Below are positions 23,173 through 27,873 of a stretch of 27,873 nucleotides of DNA, piece after piece; the stretch's first letter is position 1; every line of letters starts with the position of its first letter. The stretch spans positions 1-27,873 of the forward strand of contig CAZWBW010000029.1 of NCBI GenBank assembly GCA_964632355.1. The letters run 5' to 3'. The stretch is from JALOAP01 sp964632355. GTDB lineage: Bacteria; Chloroflexota; Dehalococcoidia; Tepidiformales; Tepidiformaceae. The translations under genes were made by a program, and so were the position numbers. The notes beneath the pieces were generated by a model, which worked only from the letters and a program-made list of their open reading frames with translations, was not told where the DNA came from and did no database searches.

Positions 23173-24429
23173 ATGGTGAATAGTCGAGAGCAAGACCGAT
23201 CACGCGCGAGAGTCCTCCTCCCGCGCGTTTTGCGCATCCTCACGCCCGTGGGAGTCGTCGCCGGTGTTGCCGCAGGCTTCATGGCTGTCTCGCAGGCCAC
23301 CGCGACCCAGTCCCACACCGTCCAACCCGGCGAGACCCTCTCTCACATCGCATGGTCCTATGGCCTCTCCGTCGATGAACTCGTCGCCGTGAACCACCTC
23401 AGCGACCCGAACTTCATCATCGCCGGGCAGACCCTGGTCATCCCCTCGGTCGGGGCTGCGAATCCCGTTGCCGCAGCGACCACCTACACCGTCCAGCCGG
23501 GCGATACCCTCAGCGGCATCGCTTCCCGGTTCGGTGTCTCGGTGGTCGACCTTGCCGAGTGGAACGCCATCGCGAACCCGAACCTCATCGTCATCGGCCA
23601 GGTCCTTACGATTGGCCCCACCAGCTCCCCGACCGCGCCGGGTGGCTCGACGGGCGCCGGTGGCACCGAAACCTACGTCGTCCAGGCAGGGGACACCCTC
23701 GGCGGCATCGCCGACCGCTTCGGCGTGACCGTGGCCGACCTCGTCGCGAAGAACAACATCGCCGACCCGAACATCATCCACGTCGGGCAGACGCTGGTTA
23801 TCGGCGGGGGCAGCACCGGCGCTGTGGGCGGGCCTCCTCCGCCTCCCGCACCGAGCGGCACCTACACCGTCCAGCCCGGCGACACCCTCGAAGCCATCGC
23901 CGCCGCTCACGGCGTCCTGGTTCGCGACCTCGTCGAGCTCAACGGCATCGACGACGCCAATTACATTTACGTCGGCCAGGTCCTGAGCATCCCGGGTTCG
24001 CCGCGCACCGTGACGCACTACGTCGTCAGCTATGACGTCGCCGAAGACGCGCTCCGCAGCGCAGAGGCCGAGTACGGCATCCCCCGCGGCCTCTTGCTCG
24101 CCCTCTCCTGGCAGGAAAGCGGCTGGCAGCAGCACGTCATCAGCGAAGCCGGCGCTGTTGGCCTCATGCAGATCATGCCGGACACCGCCGATTGGGCCCT
24201 CGAATGGCTCGCTCCCGGCATGACGCAGTGGTACTCCGACCCGTATCACAACGCATATATGGGCGCCGCCATCCTGCGCCACTGGCTTAACCTCGCCGAC
24301 GGTGACGTCGAGTTCGCCCTTGGTGCCTACTACCAGGGCTGGCATTCGATGGAAACCCAGGGGCCGTTCCTCGAAACCAAGCGCTACATCGCCAACGTCC
24401 TCGCCCTCTGGCCGCAGTTCGCCTACTGA
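23173..24429 (+). CDS. Exported LysM x4 lytic transglycosylase-like protein
   Basis: A 418-residue cell-wall protein. Residues 20-44 are hydrophobic after a basic N terminus and act as signal peptide or membrane anchor. Four LysM peptidoglycan-binding domains follow at about 47-91, 104-148, 167-211 and 230-274, each opening with a TVQPGDTL-type motif. They are separated by linkers rich in Gly, Pro, Ser and Thr, including a run of prolines at 221-225. The C-terminal SLT domain (about 288-405) has LALSWQESGWQQH with catalytic E315, then GAVGLMQIMPDTA and AYYQGW. It should cleave glycan strands between N-acetylmuramic acid and N-acetylglucosamine. Translation may be limited by the hairpin just before the ATG. 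It stands alone on the plus strand. Confidence 0.94.
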   Translation: MVNSREQDRSRARVLLPRVLRILTPVGVVAGVAAGFMAVSQATATQSHTVQPGETLSHIAWSYGLSVDELVAVNHLSDPNFIIAGQTLVIPSVGAANPVAAATTYTVQPGDTLSGIASRFGVSVVDLAEWNAIANPNLIVIGQVLTIGPTSSPTAPGGSTGAGGTETYVVQAGDTLGGIADRFGVTVADLVAKNNIADPNIIHVGQTLVIGGGSTGAVGGPPPPPAPSGTYTVQPGDTLEAIAAAHGVLVRDLVELNGIDDANYIYVGQVLSIPGSPRTVTHYVVSYDVAEDALRSAEAEYGIPRGLLLALSWQESGWQQHVISEAGAVGLMQIMPDTADWALEWLAPGMTQWYSDPYHNAYMGAAILRHWLNLADGDVEFALGAYYQGWHSMETQGPFLETKRYIANVLALWPQFAY

Positions 24430-24431
24430 CG

Positions 24432-24461
24432 TTGACAAAGTCGACCAGATGACTCGACAAT
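24432..24461 (+). promoter_or_regulatory. Promoter of the DUF4395-thioredoxin pair
   Basis: A perfect TTGACA -35 box (24432-24437), an 18-base spacer and GACAAT (24456-24461) lie directly after the LysM gene stop. The predicted transcript starts about 24468, only a few bases before the ATG at 24471, which has no ribosome binding site, so the mRNA would be almost leaderless. GTCGACCA (24440-24447) and TGGTCGAC (24472-24479) also form an inverted repeat across the promoter and start codon. Confidence 0.5.
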
Positions 24462-24470
24462 TGCGGCCTG

Positions 24471-24905
24471 ATGGTCGACCGTAATGCCCTGCGCTTTAAC
24501 CAGGCCTCGATCATCGCCCTGACCGTCGTCGCCTTCGTGCTCGGCGAGCCGGTCGGGGTGTGGGTCGTTGGCTTCGTCGCAGCTGTGATGCTGCTGGGCA
24601 CCGCCTACGCCCCGGCGTCGGCGTTCAAGCTCCTCTACCGTCACGTTTTCGTGCGGCTGGGCATCCTCAAGCCCCGGATGGAGCACGACGACCCGGCGCC
24701 GCACCAGTTCGCGCAGGGCCTCGGCGGGACCGTCCTCCTCGCCGCGTTCATCGCGCTGCTCGCCGGCGCCAGCACCCTCGGCTGGATCCTCGCCTGGATC
24801 GTCGTTGCGCTCGCGGCAGTGAACCTCATCGCCGGCTTCTGCCTCGGCTGCTTCGTGTACTTCCAGCTCGAACACCGCGGCCTCATCCGCGGCTCCGCTA
24901 GGTAG
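24471..24905 (+). CDS. DUF4395 membrane protein with CxxC
   Basis: A 144-residue membrane protein of the DUF4395 family. It begins VDRNALRFNQASIIALTVVAF, the family's opening block, and has four hydrophobic segments (about 12-27, 29-47, 84-100 and 104-131). The last contains AGFCLGCFVY with C124 and C127, the conserved cysteine pair of the family. The function of the family is not established. The next gene, four bases later, is a membrane-anchored thioredoxin, a pairing that supports a thiol-disulfide role (inference). The ATG lacks a ribosome binding site and is close to the predicted transcript start. Confidence 0.88.
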   Translation: MVDRNALRFNQASIIALTVVAFVLGEPVGVWVVGFVAAVMLLGTAYAPASAFKLLYRHVFVRLGILKPRMEHDDPAPHQFAQGLGGTVLLAAFIALLAGASTLGWILAWIVVALAAVNLIAGFCLGCFVYFQLEHRGLIRGSAR

Positions 24906-24909
24906 GGAC

Positions 24910-25320
24910 ATGGACGAACTGGTTCGGTTTGCACTGGCTGCAACGGTGATCGCCGCCGTTCTCGTCGCCGTCGTCGCCGTCCGCCACCTCTTTCGCCGGC
25001 GCCTGCGCGCACAGGTTGGGACCTCCGCCGAAGACCTTGCTTTGCGCTTCGGTTTGGCTTCTGGTGAACCTGCAATCCTCTACTTCAGCGGGAGTCGCTG
25101 CGTTCAGTGCCGTGCACTCCAGGAGCCCGCGCTCCAGCGCCTTACCCGGGAGGTCCGTGTGGCCGTCCGCAAGATCGACGCCGCCGTCGAATCCGACATC
25201 GCCCGCCGGTTCCACATCCTCTCCGTCCCGGCCACCGTCGTGCTCGATGCCAGCCACCGCATCCGCGGCGTCAACGTCGGATTCGCCGACGAGAATCAAC
25301 TGCGCGAACAACTCGCCTGA
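24910..25320 (+). CDS. Membrane-anchored thioredoxin-like protein
   Basis: A 136-residue protein with one N-terminal membrane helix (about residues 5-25), a basic stop RHLFRRRLR, and a thioredoxin fold. The active site is C64 and C67 in YFSGSRCVQCRALQ, and the cis-proline is in ILSVPATVVLD. The dipeptide between the cysteines is Val-Gln, not the Gly-Pro of thioredoxin, so redox potential will differ. By the positive-inside rule the basic segment after the helix suggests the domain faces the cytoplasm, but this is weak evidence. The ATG has AGGTAGGG just upstream and is four bases after the DUF4395 stop. The two form an operon. Confidence 0.88.
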   Translation: MDELVRFALAATVIAAVLVAVVAVRHLFRRRLRAQVGTSAEDLALRFGLASGEPAILYFSGSRCVQCRALQEPALQRLTREVRVAVRKIDAAVESDIARRFHILSVPATVVLDASHRIRGVNVGFADENQLREQLA

Positions 25321-25343
25321 CTCGACTCTCCGGCCGCGCTGCG

Positions 25344-25349
25344 TACAAT
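25344..25349 (+). promoter_or_regulatory. -10 element of a leaderless promoter for the epoxide hydrolase
   Basis: TACAAT ends 7 bases before the ATG at 25356, so transcription would start on or next to the A of the start codon. No ribosome binding site precedes the ATG. The -35 region at 17 bases (CTCGAC, 25321-25326) is poor. Most of the gap to the thioredoxin gene is only 35 bases long. Confidence 0.45.
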
Positions 25350-25355
25350 CCGCGC

Positions 25356-26492
25356 ATGTCGCCCCGGCCGTTCCAGATCCACGTCTCCGACGAAGTCCTC
25401 GACGACCTTCGCGCTCGCCTTGCCCGCACTCGGTGGCCCGACGCCATACCCGGCACCGGCTGGGACTACGGCGCCGATATCGAGTACATCCGCGAACTGT
25501 GCGACTACTGGCGCGACCGCTATGACTGGCGCGCTCACGAAGCCGCCCTCAACCGCTTCCCCCAATACCTCGCGGAAGTCGATGGCGTCGACATCCACTT
25601 TTACCACGTCCGTGGCAACGGCCCGGCTCCGTTCCCGCTCCTCCTGCTCCACGGCTGGCCGGGTTCGGTGTTCGAATTCCACCACCTCATCGAACCCCTC
25701 ACCGACCCCGCCGCACACGGCGGCGATCCTGCCGACGCCTTCGACGTCGTTGTCGCAGCTCTTCCGGGCTATGGCTGGAGCGGCAAGCCGCGTGAGCCCG
25801 GCTGGGGCCCAACGCGCATGGCGAACGCCTTCAACCGCCTCATGGTCGAAGTCCTCGGCTACGACCGCTACGGCGCCCAGGGTGGCGACTGGGGCGGCAT
25901 CATCGCTGCGCGGATGGGCAATCTGCACCCCGGCCACGTTGCCGCGCTCCACCTGAACTTCATTTTCGGCGTTGTGCCACCGGACGCGGCCTCGACCGAC
26001 GAAGGCCGTGCGGCTCTCCAGGCGCTCGACGAGTTTCGCGCCCGCGAAACCGCCTACAGCCAGCTCCAGGGCACCAAGCCCATGTCCCTCGCCGTCGCGC
26101 AGGCCGACTCACCCGCTGGCATCGCCGCCTGGATCGTCGAAAAATTCCGCACCTGGAGCGACTGCAACGGCGATATCGAGTCGGTCTACACGAAGGACCA
26201 GCTTCTCACGAACATCATGTTCTATTGGGCGCCCAACAGCATCGCCAGCGCCGCCCGTCTCTACTACGAGATGAATCGCGAAGGGAACGCGGTCCTGCTC
26301 GCCCCGGTTTCTGTTCCTACCGCCGTCGCTGCCTTCCCCAGGGAGATCTATCGCTTCCCGCGGAGCTGGGTCGAAACGCGCGCCAACGTGGTCCGCTGGA
26401 CCGAGTTCGAACGCGGCGGCCATTTCGCTGCCCTCGAACAGCCCGAGGCGCTACTCACCGACATCCGCGAGTCCTTCCGGACAATTCGCTGA
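25356..26492 (+). CDS. Epoxide hydrolase, EHN-type alpha/beta hydrolase
   Basis: A 378-residue enzyme of the microsomal-type epoxide hydrolase family that opens epoxides to diols by an aspartyl ester. The N-terminal EHN domain (about 1-110) starts FQIHVSDEVLDDLRARLARTRWPD. The alpha/beta hydrolase core has the oxyanion motif LLHGWPGS (from H99), AALPGYGWSGKP, nucleophile D178 in GAQGGDWGG, and the base H356 in ERGGHFAALEQPE. The lid carries tyrosines that can polarise the epoxide. There is no signal peptide. The ATG lies right after a -10 element without a ribosome binding site. Its stop abuts, with no gap, the stop of the convergent CBS gene. Substrate unknown. Confidence 0.93.
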   Translation: MSPRPFQIHVSDEVLDDLRARLARTRWPDAIPGTGWDYGADIEYIRELCDYWRDRYDWRAHEAALNRFPQYLAEVDGVDIHFYHVRGNGPAPFPLLLLHGWPGSVFEFHHLIEPLTDPAAHGGDPADAFDVVVAALPGYGWSGKPREPGWGPTRMANAFNRLMVEVLGYDRYGAQGGDWGGIIAARMGNLHPGHVAALHLNFIFGVVPPDAASTDEGRAALQALDEFRARETAYSQLQGTKPMSLAVAQADSPAGIAAWIVEKFRTWSDCNGDIESVYTKDQLLTNIMFYWAPNSIASAARLYYEMNREGNAVLLAPVSVPTAVAAFPREIYRFPRSWVETRANVVRWTEFERGGHFAALEQPEALLTDIRESFRTIR

Positions 26493-27023
26493 CTAGCCGA
26501 AGTACTTCGACATAAGCCAGTTCAGCACGTCCCGCGCCGTCAGCATGCCGACCAGCTTGCCTTCGCGTGTGTACGGGATATGCCGGAAGCCCCCGTCGCC
26601 CATCTTGTTGAGCGCGGCCGCCACCGTATCACCGTCGCGAAGGACTACCGGGTCAGGCGTCATGTAGTGAGCCACGCTGTCCCGCAGCCGGTCCGGGTAG
26701 CCCGCGACTTTCTTCAGCAGGTCGCGCTCAGTGAAGATCCCCACGATCTGCTCGTTCTCGACGACGACTACCGCACCCGAACTCTCGCGTTGGAGCTCGC
26801 GGACTACCTCCGCCATCGGCGTCTCCGGCGTCACCGTTCGTGCCGGCCGGATGCGCAGCGAGGAGATCGGCTCGAGGAAATCCGATCCGCTGGCCACACG
26901 AACCGAGTCGGGCACGTCCACCGTCCGCAGGTCCGAGAGGCAGTTCTCGCACGTGTCCGTGCCCTCGATGTTCTCCGCACCGCAACTGGGGCAGATCACC
27001 ATGTTGGTTCGTTCGATTGTCAT
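26493..27023 (-). CDS. Zinc-ribbon protein with two CBS domains
   Basis: A 176-residue protein. Residues 10-29 form a zinc ribbon with four cysteines (C11, C14, C25, C28; CPSCGAEN and CENC). Two CBS motifs follow (about 52-112 and 118-174), with VVVENEQIVGIFTERDLLKKV and KLVGMLTARDVLNWLM as the matching halves. A CBS pair normally binds adenine nucleotides and senses energy state; the zinc ribbon could bind a partner or nucleic acid. The ATG has GAGGGG close upstream. It lies downstream of the oxidoreductase beta subunit gene on the same strand after a hairpin, so it may be read only partly from that promoter. Target unknown. Confidence 0.88.
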   Translation of the reverse strand: MTIERTNMVICPSCGAENIEGTDTCENCLSDLRTVDVPDSVRVASGSDFLEPISSLRIRPARTVTPETPMAEVVRELQRESSGAVVVVENEQIVGIFTERDLLKKVAGYPDRLRDSVAHYMTPDPVVLRDGDTVAAALNKMGDGGFRHIPYTREGKLVGMLTARDVLNWLMSKYFG

Positions 27024-27044
27024 GGTCCCCTCGCTGAAACACGC

Positions 27045-27070
27045 CGGGCCGCAGCAACCGCTGCGGCCCG
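27045..27070 (-). terminator. Hairpin between the oxidoreductase and CBS genes
   Basis: CGGGCCGCAG (27045-27054) and CTGCGGCCCG (27061-27070) form a perfect 10-base stem with a 6-base loop, 32 bases past the end of the oxidoreductase beta subunit gene. On the minus strand only GCGTGTTTC follows, so it is a weak or Rho-aided terminator, or an attenuator before the CBS gene. Confidence 0.55.
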
Positions 27071-27102
27071 AACGGTAACACTTTCGCCGGTCAGCTGAAC
27101 AG

Positions 27103-27873
27103 CTAGACGACTTCCCACGTTTCGCCGCTCCGCAGGAGCGCCTCGAAATCCGGCTCGCTCTTCGAGCGGGCGTCGTCCACCTGCCGCTGGATCATGTCCT
27201 CGAACGTTGGTGCCTGCACCTGCCGGAAGATGCCCGTCGGCACCGGGAAGTCCGGGTAGTCCATCGAGAGCAGGATGTTCGCCAGCGTGGTGCTCTCCGC
27301 GTGTGCGTCGTGGACCAGCAGGCCCTCGTCGCTCGTCGCGTTCTCCACCACCTCAGGCGTGAAGCCGTTCAGCCGGATGCCGTGCTGCAGTTCCTTCCCG
27401 AAGCGCAGCGGCTTGCCGTGCTCGAGGTACACCATCCGGTCCGCCCGCACTTCCTTGTCGGCGAACGCCGCGAACGCACCGTCGTTGAAGATGTTGCAGT
27501 TCTGGTACACCTCGACGAACGACGTGCCCTTGTGCTTCGCCGCCGCATACAGCGTCTCTTCCAGGTGCTTCGTGTCCCGGTCCACCGACCGCGCCACGAA
27601 CGTCGCACCCGCAGCCAGCGCCACCCGGATCGGGTTCAGCGGCGCCTCCGTCGTCCCGTACGGCGAAGACTTCGTGATCTTCCCCATCTCCGACGTCGGC
27701 GAGTACTGGCCCTTCGTCAGACCGTAGATGCGGTTGTTGAACAGCACCACCGTCAGGTCGACGTTCCGGCGCATCGCGTGCAGCAGGTGGTTGCCACCGA
27801 TGCTCAGGCCGTCGCCGTCGCCGGTGATGACGAAGACCGAGAGTTCCGGCCGGCTCGTCTTCAGTCCCGTGGC
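27103..27873 (-). CDS. korB: 2-oxoacid:ferredoxin oxidoreductase beta subunit, C-terminal part
   Basis: The last 256 residues of the thiamine-diphosphate-binding subunit of a 2-oxoacid:ferredoxin oxidoreductase, which makes acyl-CoA, CO2 and reduced ferredoxin. The frame is open to the window edge, so the N terminus is missing. VFVITGDGDGLSIGGNHLLHAMRRN holds the TPP/Mg site (GDGDG, about fragment residues 19-23), followed by FNNRIYGLTKGQYSPTS, a KorB-type sequence, and SFVEVYQNCNIFNDGAF. The 2-oxoglutarate enzyme (KorAB) is the closest match. Pyruvate or branched-chain 2-oxoacid use cannot be excluded without the alpha subunit, which should lie upstream beyond 27873. A hairpin and a CBS gene follow. 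Confidence 0.9.
   Translation of the reverse strand, partial: ATGLKTSRPELSVFVITGDGDGLSIGGNHLLHAMRRNVDLTVVLFNNRIYGLTKGQYSPTSEMGKITKSSPYGTTEAPLNPIRVALAAGATFVARSVDRDTKHLEETLYAAAKHKGTSFVEVYQNCNIFNDGAFAAFADKEVRADRMVYLEHGKPLRFGKELQHGIRLNGFTPEVVENATSDEGLLVHDAHAESTTLANILLSMDYPDFPVPTGIFRQVQAPTFEDMIQRQVDDARSKSEPDFEALLRSGETWEVV

Noticed and set aside
23310..23995. Repeated DNA segments that could be taken for tandem repeats
   Set aside because: They encode four diverged LysM domains; the similarity is at protein level and is not a DNA repeat array.
1..27873. CRISPR array, tRNA, rRNA, insertion sequence or prophage
   Set aside because: I saw no regularly spaced repeats, no tRNA cloverleaf, no transposase or phage gene, and gene content is ordinary chromosomal.

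Overview
The window is a gene-dense, GC-rich bacterial chromosome segment with no phage, IS element, CRISPR array, rRNA or tRNA that I can see. Several features suggest a member of the Chloroflexota, possibly of the Dehalococcoidia/Tepidiforma type: high GC, frequent GTG starts, tight ATGA-coupled gene pairs, the coiled-coil gene beside coaD, a greA-lysS pair and a DUF4395-thioredoxin pair. This placement is an inference from style and neighbourhood, not a phylogeny.

Positions 1-14009 are all on the minus strand. In transcription order they are argC-argJ-argB-ppk1-argD-nitrilase-SdpI-like-argG-unknown-GH13 alpha-glucosidase-unknown-MgtC-like, followed after a structured 274-base leader by the 5' two-thirds of leuS. 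The arginine genes form most of the acetylated ornithine cycle plus argininosuccinate synthase. Four ATGA overlaps in the run (argC/argJ, argJ/argB, nitrilase/SdpI, argG/unknown) imply translational coupling. argF and argH are not in the window. Polyphosphate kinase 1 sits inside the arginine series.

Positions 14010-18544 hold a divergent intergenic region, a plus-strand bactofilin with a textbook terminator, and then a minus-strand group: a membrane-anchored GH18-like protein, rsmD, coaD, a coiled-coil protein and a small basic protein. The GH18-like protein has lost its catalytic motif.

Positions 18545-22664 are a plus-strand information-processing block: greA, lysS, a Nudix hydrolase and serS. 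The greA control region is the richest regulatory site in the window. It has an 8-bp inverted repeat, a good sigma70-type promoter and a terminator-like hairpin at the predicted 5' end of the mRNA. The GreA protein also lacks the acidic pair at the coiled-coil tip that E. coli GreA uses to stimulate RNA cleavage.

Positions 22665-27873 hold an AT-richer spacer, a tiny acidic protein (minus), a LysM x4/lytic transglycosylase whose ribosome binding site lies in a GNRA-capped hairpin, a DUF4395-thioredoxin pair with CxxC motifs in both proteins, and an epoxide hydrolase. These are followed on the minus strand by a zinc-ribbon/CBS protein and the 3' part of a 2-oxoacid:ferredoxin oxidoreductase beta subunit.

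No wholly novel system stands out. The best leads are the greA control region together with its altered GreA tip, the T-box-like Stem I upstream of leuS, the degenerate GH18 protein, and the possible transmembrane thiol relay formed by DUF4395 and thioredoxin.
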